Assembly: GCA_016194635.1 (NCBI GenBank)
Contig: JACQBC010000013.1
Coordinates: 34,741 to 98,740, forward strand
Source: Gammaproteobacteria bacterium
GTDB taxonomy: Bacteria > Pseudomonadota > Gammaproteobacteria > UBA6429 > Thiohalophilaceae
Length of the DNA stretch: 64,000 nucleotides
Reading direction: 5' to 3'
A model generated the notes under the pieces. That model was not told the DNA's origin. It worked only from the letters and a program-made list of their open reading frames with translations, and did not search any database. The translations under genes and the position numbers were made by a program. This document shows, one piece after another, positions 25,926 through 34,037 of the stretch. Every line of letters starts with the position of its first letter. Position 1 is the stretch's first letter.

Positions 25926-26558
25926 CTAGGCCTGGATGATGCCACGGCGGATCGCATACCGCACCAATCCGGCGGTGGTGTGGATATTAAGCTTATCCAT
26001 CAGTCGGGTTCGATGGGTCTCGACCGTTTTGGCGCTGACGCATAACAACGCGGCGATTTTCTTCGAGGTGTTACCCTCTGCAATCAGTTGTAATACTTGA
26101 CGTTCCCGGCCACTCAGGGGTTCATCGAAGGGGTCGGTCTTGCTCAGATACGCCTGTACCACTACTTTGGAAATTCCTGGGCTTAAATACAATTCGCCGC
26201 GCGCCACCTGGGTGATGGCTTGCAATAATTCCTCGCGTGAATGGTTTTTTATTACATACCCGCGGATACCTATCCGCAAGGCCTCTAATACGTAATGATC
26301 CTCGGTGTACATGGTCAGTAAAATCGGATGGGTGCGCGGGGATGCCTTGAGTATTTCCCGCGCGGCATCCAACCCATTTAACACCGGCATCGACAGATCC
26401 AATACCGCCACATCGGGGTTATGATCACGCACCCACTGCAGCGCTTGTTTGCCATCCGCCGCTTCACCCACGACCAGGATACCTTCGCGCTCCAGCAGGG
26501 TTTTAATCCCTTGACGGACAATGATGTGATCATCGGCAAGTACAACTCGAATCGGCAT
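25926..26558 (-). CDS. NarL/FixJ-type response regulator
   Basis: 210 residues. Receiver domain with acidic pocket 'LADDH' (D9, D10), phospho-acceptor in 'VAVLDLSMP' (about D54) and 'YVIKNHSREEL' (K104 region). C-terminal LuxR-type helix-turn-helix 'LSGRERQVLQLIAEGNTSKK' and 'VSAKTVETHRTRLMDKLNIH'. DNA-binding activator, probably phosphorylated by the histidine kinase encoded just upstream: its ATG overlaps the kinase stop codon by one base (TAATG), indicating translational coupling. Last gene of the six-gene stressosome operon, so it is the likely transcriptional output. Confidence 0.95.
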   Translation of the reverse strand: MPIRVVLADDHIIVRQGIKTLLEREGILVVGEAADGKQALQWVRDHNPDVAVLDLSMPVLNGLDAAREILKASPRTHPILLTMYTEDHYVLEALRIGIRGYVIKNHSREELLQAITQVARGELYLSPGISKVVVQAYLSKTDPFDEPLSGRERQVLQLIAEGNTSKKIAALLCVSAKTVETHRTRLMDKLNIHTTAGLVRYAIRRGIIQA

Positions 26559-27487
26559 TATTTATTCCTCAATGGAATCGAAATCAGCAGCTCAGTGCCT
26601 TGTTTGGGGGCGGAATTGATCCGTAATGTTCCACCCAGGGCGTTTAACCGCTCGCGGATAGCAATCAAACCCAAACCACGTCGACCCTTCTGGGTCTCGA
26701 CCTCTTGCGGATTAAACCCAACCCCATTATCACGCACTGAGCAATGGAGTTGCGTTGTCGCACGGCTGATCAGAACACGTACCTGGCTGGCGTGCGCATG
26801 TTTGCTGGCATTCACTAAGGCTTCTTGAACGATACGGTACAGGGTAGTTTCAATTGTAGCAGAAGGCCGGTCGGCCATCGAACCCTCGACATTGATCGTA
26901 ACCCCGGTGCGCTTGGTGATCCCCTTGGCGAGAAATTCCAGTGCCGGTAATAACCCTAAATCATCCAACAGAGTCGGGCGCAGCTCATGCGACATGTCGC
27001 GCAGCTGCCCTTCGATGCGATCCAGGTGGCCGCGTATTTCTTGAATCCGTTCCTTACTCGAAGGCAATTCATAGGCCAAATCCGCCAGTGCAAAATGTAC
27101 CACCGCCAATAATTGGGTGGCATCATCGTGCAGGGTATGGGCAATACGCTTGGTTTCCTCTTCAATGGTTTCATTCAGGCGGTGTAGCACCGCATTGGCT
27201 TCACGAAAACTGCGGTGGGTAATTTCAAACGGCGATAAACTCTCGATGAGAAACGCATGACCCCTGACGATCTGGTTCAGGTTATTACTACCCCCGTCGC
27301 CGGACCGCAGCAGGGTTTGCACCGCGTTAGCATAGACGTTGACCATAGCCAAGACTCCTAATCCTTCTACCAGGGCCCTGCGCCCCAATTCGTAACCGTG
27401 GCGTAAACTCACCTCTCCGCCTCCCGCCAAATGCTCGCGTAAGGCTTGGATATAGGCTTCCTCTAGCGTCGGTTCAACTTGGATCAC
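26558..27487 (-). CDS. histidine kinase with RsbU-like N-terminal domain (stressosome output kinase)
   Basis: 309 residues, cytoplasmic. C-terminal kinase of the HisKA_3 (NarL-partner) type: H-box 'RIAHTLHDDATQLLAVVHF' with the likely phospho-histidine at H120, N-box 'QEALVNASKHAHAS', G1 'DNGVGF', G2 'GRRGLGLIAIRERL'. The first ~85 residues ('AYIQALREHLAGGGEVSLRH', 'GYELGRRALVEGLGVLAMVN') resemble the N-terminal domain of RsbU, which in Bacillus binds free RsbT. The simplest reading is that RsbT released from the stressosome binds here and switches the kinase. Four bases downstream of rsbX and coupled to the regulator gene. Confidence 0.85.
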   Translation of the reverse strand: MIQVEPTLEEAYIQALREHLAGGGEVSLRHGYELGRRALVEGLGVLAMVNVYANAVQTLLRSGDGGSNNLNQIVRGHAFLIESLSPFEITHRSFREANAVLHRLNETIEEETKRIAHTLHDDATQLLAVVHFALADLAYELPSSKERIQEIRGHLDRIEGQLRDMSHELRPTLLDDLGLLPALEFLAKGITKRTGVTINVEGSMADRPSATIETTLYRIVQEALVNASKHAHASQVRVLISRATTQLHCSVRDNGVGFNPQEVETQKGRRGLGLIAIRERLNALGGTLRINSAPKQGTELLISIPLRNK

Positions 27488-27491
27488 GCAC

Positions 27492-28094
27492 TTATCCTAA
27501 GTAACGCGCAACCAGGACCAACGCGTCGTCGGTGCAACGTGCTTCGCGCGCCATGATATGTTCGGCGATTTTCTGCGCTGAGATGTGCAACGGCAAGTCA
27601 TGGCAAAACGAGTCGCGCACTCCATCGGTGGCGAAAATAAGTATATCTCCGGGTGTCACCGGAAGCACACTCACATCCATGGGTGGTACACGGTGTCCCA
27701 GGGTTCCGCCGTGTAACCGCAGTGTGTGCACCGTACGCAAGGAATTCCCCGCCACTAATCTACCTTCAACATTACCCACCCCCGCCCAGGTGAGGGTGTT
27801 CGCCGCACTGTCAAAGACCGCCACACTCATGACGGCTCCGCGGGATGCGCGCAGGGTTTCATGACAGTCGTTGATTAAACTCTTCAGGGTTTGTTGCGAT
27901 CGCACTTGCAGTGTTGCCACCGCTAAGGCGGCCGCATGGGCCGCTTCAACACCATGCCCAATACCATCCACCACAGCCAACAACACACCTCCATCAGACG
28001 GTACCACGGCATACATATCGCCCGAGGTGGACTCACCCGACCGCGTTAAACTGGCAGTGCCCACTTCCAATAGGGCGAGGTTCAGCGTTTCCAT
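27492..28094 (-). CDS. rsbX: RsbX-like PP2C/SpoIIE-type phosphatase
   Basis: 200 residues, a single SpoIIE/PP2C domain without sensor parts, as in RsbX. Metal-binding motifs: 'SGDMYAVV', 'VVDGIGHGVEAA' (DGxGHG) and 'IFATDGVRDSF', ending 'DDALVLVARYLG'. In the Bacillus system RsbX removes phosphate from RsbS and RsbR and so resets the stressosome. Its start lies 13 bases inside the end of rsbT, so the two are translationally coupled. Confidence 0.9.
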   Translation of the reverse strand: METLNLALLEVGTASLTRSGESTSGDMYAVVPSDGGVLLAVVDGIGHGVEAAHAAALAVATLQVRSQQTLKSLINDCHETLRASRGAVMSVAVFDSAANTLTWAGVGNVEGRLVAGNSLRTVHTLRLHGGTLGHRVPPMDVSVLPVTPGDILIFATDGVRDSFCHDLPLHISAQKIAEHIMAREARCTDDALVLVARYLG

Positions 28095-28483
28095 TTTTTA
28101 ACAGTCACGGTGGTGCCCTGTCCGGGCTGCGAGTTAATATGAAATTCGTCCATCAACCGGCTCACGCCCGGAAGACCCAATCCCAGGCTACCGGAGGTGG
28201 AATAACCCACCCGCATCGCCTGCCCAATGTCGATGATCCCCGGTCCTTGGTCCTGCGCTACCACGGTAATCCCGCAGGGATCGCTGTTGGCTATCACTTC
28301 AAGGATAATCTCGCCCTGTTTTGCATATAAAATAATATTGCGGGCCAACTCCGATATCGCCGTCGCGATCAAGGTTAAATCCGTCGAGCCAAAACCAACC
28401 TCCGTCCCCAAGGCGCGCCCCTGCATGCGGGCAGTAACAATGTCCACATCGGTTTGAATCGCGACACGAATTTCATTTGACAC
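28082..28483 (-). CDS. rsbT: RsbT-like switch kinase
   Basis: 133 residues, a lone HATPase_c domain of the GHKL anti-sigma kinase type: N-box 'ISELARNIILYA', G1 'QDQGPGI', G2 lid 'GSLGLGLPGVSRLMDEF'. RsbT phosphorylates RsbS and RsbR on stress and leaves the stressosome to activate a downstream partner. No RsbU gene is present; the partner is probably the histidine kinase at 26558-27487. Overlaps rsbS by 11 bases and rsbX by 13. Confidence 0.93.
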   Translation of the reverse strand: MSNEIRVAIQTDVDIVTARMQGRALGTEVGFGSTDLTLIATAISELARNIILYAKQGEIILEVIANSDPCGITVVAQDQGPGIIDIGQAMRVGYSTSGSLGLGLPGVSRLMDEFHINSQPGQGTTVTVKKWKR

Positions 28484-28853
28484 GCGGGCCGGTCTCTTTG
28501 CGCAAGCTGTTCTGATTAAAGAACGCCAGGCCTTCTTCCAGGTCCAGCGCTGCAGGCACGCCCTCCATGGTTAAACCTAGCTGCACCATCGCAAAGGCAA
28601 CTTCGGGTTGAATCCCCACGATTACGGTGTCGGCACCGCGTAACTTGATCATTCGTACCAAGTCATGCAAGGTGCGTGAAGCAAACGAGTCCATGACGTC
28701 CAGCACGGTCACGTCAATAATGACGCCGCGCGAGCGCAAGGTACTCACCTTGAGGACGAGGTTATCCCGCAATTGCATTAAATCTGAATCCGATAACGCG
28801 GATTGAATCGATGCGATCAGGTACGGTCCTTGTTTAAGTATTGGAACTTGCAC
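28473..28853 (-). CDS. rsbS: RsbS-like STAS-domain stressosome scaffold protein
   Basis: 126 residues, a single STAS domain. It forms the stressosome core with RsbR and holds RsbT. The phosphorylation loop reads 'VLDVMDSFASRTLHDLV'; S56 aligns with the RsbT-phosphorylated serine of Bacillus RsbS (DSF). The following 'DTVIVGIQPEVAFAMVQLGL' is typical of RsbS. Ends in a short basic tail. Twelve bases after rsbR, overlapping rsbT. Confidence 0.93.
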   Translation of the reverse strand: MQVPILKQGPYLIASIQSALSDSDLMQLRDNLVLKVSTLRSRGVIIDVTVLDVMDSFASRTLHDLVRMIKLRGADTVIVGIQPEVAFAMVQLGLTMEGVPAALDLEEGLAFFNQNSLRKETGPRVK

Positions 28854-28865
28854 GCGCCTCCGCTT

Positions 28866-29768
28866 TTAGGTTTGTTGAACCAGGTCATGGCTCGATACCA
28901 CTTTATAACCGAGTAAACGTTCAGCTTCCTCGATACCGCCTTGCAAGTCCCCCACGGTGGTCATCTTACTGAGATCCACACCGATATTCACCAAGGTTTG
29001 GGAAATTTCCGGGGACAGTCCGGTGACAATCACCGTCGCGCCCAATAAGCGTGATGCCTCGACGGTTAACACCAGGTGATTGGCCACATGCGTATCCATT
29101 GCGGCCACACCGGTGATATCAATCACCACCACCTTGGCACGGTTGGTGCGGATGGCGCGCAGCAATTGCTCGGTTAACTGCCGCGCGCGTTGCGGATCGA
29201 TCAATCCGATGATGGGTAGAATCAGTAACCGTTCGCGTACTTGCAATACGGGCGTGGATAATTCACGAATCGCCTCTTGTTGTTCGCGGATGGTACGCTC
29301 GCGCTCTTGCACGAACCCTACCGCCACGGTAATCGCAATACGGTTCGCGGCGGGTTCGTACGCATCAAGGATCCGATTGAGCTTATCGAAATCGCCCTGA
29401 TACTTGGCGAATAATGAGCGCGCCAACACGTCGCGCAGCAGTAACACGATACCCACCACTTCATTGGTTTCCACCCCACGTGGGATGATGCGCTCGGAGA
29501 GGTTGCGCGCATAGGCTTGTAGGGCTTCAAAGGTACCGGTTTCCAAGGCCTCGACGTAATTGTCATACACCGAAGTGGCCTCGGCGAAAATTTCCTCTTT
29601 GCTCATCGCGGTGAGCAATTGCGCCTCGGTAATACGCCGGGCCCATTCTTCTCTTAAATCAGTACGGTGTTGGCGCAAATGCGCCACCAGCTCACGCAAC
29701 AGTTGATCGGGAGTCGTTGCATTGGGGGTAGAGGCGGAGACATAAGGTTGGTTACCATTTCTTTTCAT
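28866..29768 (-). CDS. rsbR: RsbR-type stressosome sensor protein
   Basis: 300 residues. C-terminal STAS domain (about 176-290) with 'IDITGVAAMDTHVANHLVL'; T226 and linker T172 ('RELSTPVLQV') align with the two threonines phosphorylated by RsbT in Bacillus RsbRA. The N-terminal ~25-165 is all helical and looks like the RsbRD N-terminal type ('LREEWARRITEAQLLTAMSK', 'RGVETNEVVGIVLLLRDVL'), not obviously the haem globin of Vibrio vulnificus RsbR, so the signal is unknown. First gene of the operon. AGGAG six bases before the ATG. A good promoter is seen at 29814-29841. Confidence 0.93.
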   Translation of the reverse strand: MKRNGNQPYVSASTPNATTPDQLLRELVAHLRQHRTDLREEWARRITEAQLLTAMSKEEIFAEATSVYDNYVEALETGTFEALQAYARNLSERIIPRGVETNEVVGIVLLLRDVLARSLFAKYQGDFDKLNRILDAYEPAANRIAITVAVGFVQERERTIREQQEAIRELSTPVLQVRERLLILPIIGLIDPQRARQLTEQLLRAIRTNRAKVVVIDITGVAAMDTHVANHLVLTVEASRLLGATVIVTGLSPEISQTLVNIGVDLSKMTTVGDLQGGIEEAERLLGYKVVSSHDLVQQT

Positions 29769-29813
29769 GGGCGCTCCTAAGCGACGTGTTACTTTGCTAT
29801 AAAACCAGGTATA

Positions 29814-29841
29814 AATATACGGGTAAGTCCTTTAGAGTCAA
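29814..29841 (-). promoter_or_regulatory. sigma70-type promoter of the stressosome operon
   Basis: Reading the minus strand: -35 TTGACT, 16-base spacer, -10 TATATT, about 45 bases upstream of the rsbR start. Confidence 0.6.
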
Positions 29842-29988
29842 CCGGAAAATATACCTAAAAGACCCGCGGGAAAAGACCTGACAATAATTACACTACAATT
29901 CATCAGGTTTGATGTGTAGGGAATGGAATACTTCAATAACTATTGTTAAGGGCTATATCAACGATTACTACTATTTCAAACAAACAAT

Positions 29989-30288
29989 CCCATAGCCCCA
30001 TAGGTAAGGATAGTGGTTTTTAGTGAGATCGTAATGCTTGCAGGTCGATGCAGTGATTGAGAATCCTGGGAGATGACCGTAATCCACAGGGACGATGCAC
30101 AGGGAGGTCAAGTGTCACGGTAGGCAAGGACGCCCGAGGTAGCAACAATGCAGGGAGCCATTGTCGAGGGAGGTATTTACAGCGGGTCACCTCACAGGAT
30201 CCCCGCCAACACATCGACACTGACTGCTATTAATTAATATAGAGCCCGCATAGCCCCGCAGGTGGAGTCAATTGTTTTTAGTGAAGGA
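29989..30288. repeat. imperfect direct repeats flanking palindromic repeat E
   Basis: CATAGCCCCATAGG...GTTTTTAGTGA (about 29989-30030) recurs as CATAGCCCCGCAGG...GTTTTTAGTGA (about 30248-30288). GATTACTACTAT lies just outside both, at 29963 and 30287. The copies are too long for a simple target duplication. Confidence 0.6.
30042..30221. repeat. palindromic repeat E (family 2)
   Basis: Imperfect inverted ends GTCGATG...ATCCTGGGAGATGACC and GGTCACCTCACAGGAT...CATCGAC. The core CGAGGTAGCAACAATGCAGG is shared with repeat F (48.8 kb), and the right arm is shared with repeat D. Together with the direct repeats it fills the 550-base gap between rsbR and uvrD; no gene seen there. Confidence 0.75.
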
Positions 30289-30320
30289 TTACTACTATAC
30301 CGGCCATCGATGATCTAGTC

Positions 30321-32486
30321 TTAAAGCTGTTTTAAATTCGCGTATTCCATCACCAACCACTTACACCCTTCGCGTGAAAAATTGACTTGCACCCGTGCGT
30401 GCCGGCCCTGGCCTTCGTAATTGAGCACAACTCCCTCGCCGAACTTGGCGTGTAACACCCGTTGCCCCAGGCGTAAGCCGGTTTCATTTTGCGCCGGCAG
30501 CGGTTGGCTGGGTAGCGCCAGGCTGACGCTGCCCCGCAAGCGTACTTCTTGTAAAAATTCCACGGGGATTTCGCGGATAAAGCGCGACGGGCGCGCAAAG
30601 GTTTCCTCGCCGTATAAACGGCGTTTTTCGGCGTGACTGAGGGTCAAACACTCCATCGCGCGGGTCATGCCGACATAACAAAGCCGGCGTTCTTCTTCGA
30701 GTTTACTGGCGTCGCTGGCGGATAATTTATGCGGAAACAGGCCTTCTTCCAAGCCGCATAAGAATACCTGTTTGAATTCCAGGCCCTTGGCGGAATGCAG
30801 GGTCATCAACTGCACGCAATCCTCCCATTCGTCGCCTTGACGCTCACCGGCCTCCAGCGCCGCGTGGGATAAAAACATCGCCAGGGGATCGACCGGTTGA
30901 TCACTGTCAGTGGGCGGCGGTGCTTCGCTAAAGGCACGGCCGGCGCTGATCAACTCTTGCAGGTTTTCGATCCGGGTGCGGCCACGTTCGCCTTTTTCTT
31001 TTTCATAATGGGCGATCAAACCGCTGTCGTGAATCACCTGTTCGATTTGTTCGTGCAGCGATAAAGCCTTGATGGCCGCGTGCATACGCGCCATATGGTT
31101 AGCAAATTGCTTGAGCGATTCAACCGCCCTGGCGGCCAGTTGTTGGTGTTCTATGCTATGGTGCAGGGCGCGCCACAGCGATATTCCGCCGCCGCGCGCC
31201 AGCTCGCGCACGGCATCGACGCTGCGTGTACCGATGCCGCGCGGGGGTAGATTAATAATGCGCTCGAACGAGGCGTCGTCATCCGGGTGGCTGAGCAGGC
31301 GTAAATAGGCCAGCGCATCCTTGATTTCCTGGCGCTCGAAAAAGCGCAACCCCCCGTAAACCCGGTACGGCATGCCGTGGCGAATTAAAATTTCTTCCAA
31401 CACCCGCGACTGCGCGTTGGAACGGTATAACACCGCGCATTCCTGCCGTGTCCCGCCCTGTTCCACCCATTCCGCGATGCGATCTACTACGAACTGCGCC
31501 TCGTCTTGCTCATTGAAGGCGGAATACAAGCGGATCGGCTCACCGGTCTTACCCGCGGTCCAGAGGGTCTTACCCAGGCGGCCGCTGTTGTTGGCAATCA
31601 CCGCATTCGCTGCGTTTAAGATGTTACCGGTAGAGCGATAATTCTGCTCCAATCTGAAACTACTGGCCTGGGCAAAATCCTGGTTGAATTGCAAAATATT
31701 TTCCACCCGCGCACCCCGCCAACCGTAGATCGATTGGTCGTCGTCACCCACGGCAAATACCGCCGCGGTTTTACCCGCCAGCAGCCTTACCCAGGCGTAT
31801 TGCAGCGCATTGGTATCTTGAAACTCGTCGATCAGCAGATGCTTAAAACGCCGCTGATAATGCTGCAATATTTCGGGGTGTTGCAACCATAATTCATGGT
31901 TACGCAATAATAACTCGGCGAAATCCACCACCCCGGTACGCTGACAATAACTGTCATACTGGGTATAAATCGCTATCATGTGTTTTAAAAACGGATCGTG
32001 CTGATGTTCCAGGTGTTGGGGGCGCAGGCCTTCGTCCTTGCGCGCATTAATAAAGTGTTGCGCCTCGCGCGCCGGCCACTTGGCATCGTCCAAGCCCATG
32101 TCGCGGATCACGCGCCGCAAGGCGCGTAATTGATCCTCGCTGTCCATCACTTGAAAGTTTTGACTTAATCCCGCCTCTTTGTAGTGCGCGCGCAACAAAC
32201 GGTGGGCAATGCCGTGAAAGGTGCCGACCCACATGCCGCTGGGAGGGATACCCAACAAGCGTTCGATCCGGCCGCGCATTTCGGCGGCGGCTTTGTTGGT
32301 AAAGGTTACCGCCACAATGCCGTACGGAGAAACATTCTCGGCCGACATCAACCAGGCGATGCGGTGCACCAGCACCCGGGTTTTACCACTGCCCGCGCCG
32401 GCCAACACCAGCACATTACCACTGGCCGCGCACACCGCTTGGCGCTGCGCATCATTTAATGGATCTAGGATGGTGGAGACATCCAT
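30321..32486 (-). CDS. uvrD: DNA helicase II (UvrD)
   Basis: 721 residues, the normal length. Superfamily 1A 3'-5' helicase used in nucleotide excision and mismatch repair. Motifs in order: Q-motif 'LNDAQRQAV', Walker A 'LAGAGSGKTRVLVHRIAWL', Ia 'VTFTNKAAAEMRGRI', Walker B 'LLIDEFQDTNALQY', III 'VFAVGDDDQSIYGWRGA', IV 'LEQNYRST', V 'LMTLHSAKGLEFKQVFL', VI 'ERRLCYVGMTRA'. C-terminal Tudor-like tail 'QRVLHAKFGEGVVLNYEGQG' is typical of UvrD/PcrA. Start ATG at 32486, 24 bases after the rubredoxin gene on the same strand. Confidence 0.97.
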   Translation of the reverse strand: MDVSTILDPLNDAQRQAVCAASGNVLVLAGAGSGKTRVLVHRIAWLMSAENVSPYGIVAVTFTNKAAAEMRGRIERLLGIPPSGMWVGTFHGIAHRLLRAHYKEAGLSQNFQVMDSEDQLRALRRVIRDMGLDDAKWPAREAQHFINARKDEGLRPQHLEHQHDPFLKHMIAIYTQYDSYCQRTGVVDFAELLLRNHELWLQHPEILQHYQRRFKHLLIDEFQDTNALQYAWVRLLAGKTAAVFAVGDDDQSIYGWRGARVENILQFNQDFAQASSFRLEQNYRSTGNILNAANAVIANNSGRLGKTLWTAGKTGEPIRLYSAFNEQDEAQFVVDRIAEWVEQGGTRQECAVLYRSNAQSRVLEEILIRHGMPYRVYGGLRFFERQEIKDALAYLRLLSHPDDDASFERIINLPPRGIGTRSVDAVRELARGGGISLWRALHHSIEHQQLAARAVESLKQFANHMARMHAAIKALSLHEQIEQVIHDSGLIAHYEKEKGERGRTRIENLQELISAGRAFSEAPPPTDSDQPVDPLAMFLSHAALEAGERQGDEWEDCVQLMTLHSAKGLEFKQVFLCGLEEGLFPHKLSASDASKLEEERRLCYVGMTRAMECLTLSHAEKRRLYGEETFARPSRFIREIPVEFLQEVRLRGSVSLALPSQPLPAQNETGLRLGQRVLHAKFGEGVVLNYEGQGRHARVQVNFSREGCKWLVMEYANLKQL

Positions 32487-32510
32487 GGGTTAGGTTATCC
32501 CCGGCACACG

Positions 32511-32681
32511 TTATTCTTCTACGGGTAACATTTCAAAATCAGCCTTGGCCACCCCACACTCCGGACACTTCCAATCCGCGGGGATATCGTCCCAACGTGT
32601 ACCGGGGGCCAAACCTTCTTCGGGCAATCCCAACGCCTCGTCATAAATAAAACCACAAATTTGGCATTGCCACTTTTTCAT
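32511..32681 (-). CDS. rubredoxin
   Basis: 56 residues. Two CxxCG knuckles bind one iron: '[15 protein letters not shown]' and '[16 protein letters not shown]', with the usual '[15 protein letters not shown]' between them. Small cytoplasmic one-electron carrier used in oxidative-stress or alkane/fatty-acid oxidation pathways; partner unknown. AGGAG seven bases upstream of the ATG. Transcribed with uvrD (24-base gap) and divergent from the TlpA-like gene, with only 27 bases between the two starts, so the promoters must overlap coding DNA or be very compact. Confidence 0.97.
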   Translation of the reverse strand: MKKWQCQICGFIYDEALGLPEEGLAPGTRWDDIPADWKCPECGVAKADFEMLPVEE

Positions 32682-32708
32682 TAACGACTCCTGTATTATT
32701 ATGGGGGT

Positions 32709-34010
32709 GTGTCTAAACGCGCCGTAAAGTTTACCATCAAACCGTCACTACCACCGTTGCTGCTGGGATTATTGTTATATTTTGGTCTGTCGGTAGCCGG
32801 CTTCGCTGCGCAAACCCGTACCGTGATGGCATCGGACCAAACCGAGATCACCGTTAATGTTTATCCGGCCGACGGTAAATTGTTGTTGCTCTGGCAAGTC
32901 GACGCGGATGGTATACAAACGGCGGATCGCACGCTGGCGGAGCACCTGGCCAGACATGGAATCGAAGTCTGGCTGCCGGAGATATTGGAGTCGTATTTCT
33001 TACCCCCTGCCAATTCCAGCATGGATAAAATCCCCGCGGATGCGTATCTTCATTTATTAACGGAGGCGCTTGCCACGCATAAGTCGGTCGTGGTGCTCGC
33101 CAGCGGCCGTGGCGGCATCCCGCTATTGCGCGGCGTCCGCCAGTGGCAGTTACAAAACAGCGACACCTCCGGTTTGGTCGGCGCTATTTTGCTGAGCCCA
33201 AACTTGTTCGTTGAAACACCCGATCCCGGCCAGCGTCCGCGCTTAATGCCCATCGTGGAATCGACCAACCTGCCAATAGTGGTCTTGCAACCGGATAAAT
33301 CCGTATGGTATTGGAAGTTAGATCAAACCGTGGCGGGTTTGCGTAAGGGTGGCAGCACGGTGTGGCCCTGGCGCATGGCGAATTTGCGCGACCGGTTCTA
33401 TTTTCGTCCCGATGCCACCAACACGGAAAAGTCCTCCACCAAATTATTACCGGACACCCTCATACAGGCTACTGAAATCTTGAACCAATCCCCCACCACA
33501 ACGCGCAGCGCCGTGGCCACGATTAAACCAGACGCCCCGGTCCGCGAAAGTAAAAAAGATCATGTTTTGAGTGTATATCGCGGTAATCCGATTCCACCTC
33601 TCTTACACCTGCCTGGCTTGGACGGCCGGGATTTCGATATCAAACAGTTTAGCGGTAAGGTTGTAGTAGTGAATTTTTGGGCCAGCTGGTGCCCGCCCTG
33701 CGTGCAGGAAATGCCGTCGCTGCAACGCTTGCAGCAGAAACTCGCCGGCAAACCCTTTACGATTTTGGGCGTGAACATGGCCGAGGATAACGCCACCGTC
33801 CGTGCATTTGTAAAAGATCGTGTGCAGGTGAATTTTCCTATTTTATTGGATAAAGACGGCACTGCACTACACGCATGGAGGGTCTTCGCTTTTCCTACCA
33901 CCTATGTGGTCGATAAACAGGGCAAGATCCGCTACGGCTTATTTGGCGGCGTGGAGTGGGATTCCGCCGAGATCATCGCTAAGATCAATGGATTGCTAAA
34001 TGAAAAATGA
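32709..34010 (+). CDS. fusion of an alpha/beta-hydrolase-like domain and a TlpA-type thioredoxin, exported
   Basis: 433 residues. N-terminal membrane/signal segment '[20 protein letters not shown]', then ~230 residues of a hydrolase-like fold ('[12 protein letters not shown]', '[20 protein letters not shown]', '[20 protein letters not shown]') in which the usual GxSxG reads SGRGG, so the nucleophile serine appears lost. From ~300 on is a TlpA/ResA thioredoxin domain with active site 'FWASWCPPC' and '[20 protein letters not shown]' (cis-Pro). The thioredoxin part would reduce periplasmic disulfides, for example in cytochrome maturation. Starts with GTG at 32709 after GGGGG. Confidence 0.85.
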   Translation: MSKRAVKFTIKPSLPPLLLGLLLYFGLSVAGFAAQTRTVMASDQTEITVNVYPADGKLLLLWQVDADGIQTADRTLAEHLARHGIEVWLPEILESYFLPPANSSMDKIPADAYLHLLTEALATHKSVVVLASGRGGIPLLRGVRQWQLQNSDTSGLVGAILLSPNLFVETPDPGQRPRLMPIVESTNLPIVVLQPDKSVWYWKLDQTVAGLRKGGSTVWPWRMANLRDRFYFRPDATNTEKSSTKLLPDTLIQATEILNQSPTTTRSAVATIKPDAPVRESKKDHVLSVYRGNPIPPLLHLPGLDGRDFDIKQFSGKVVVVNFWASWCPPCVQEMPSLQRLQQKLAGKPFTILGVNMAEDNATVRAFVKDRVQVNFPILLDKDGTALHAWRVFAFPTTYVVDKQGKIRYGLFGGVEWDSAEIIAKINGLLNEK

Positions 34011-34037
34011 TATTGCGCCAGGCTTTATTACTCGGAA

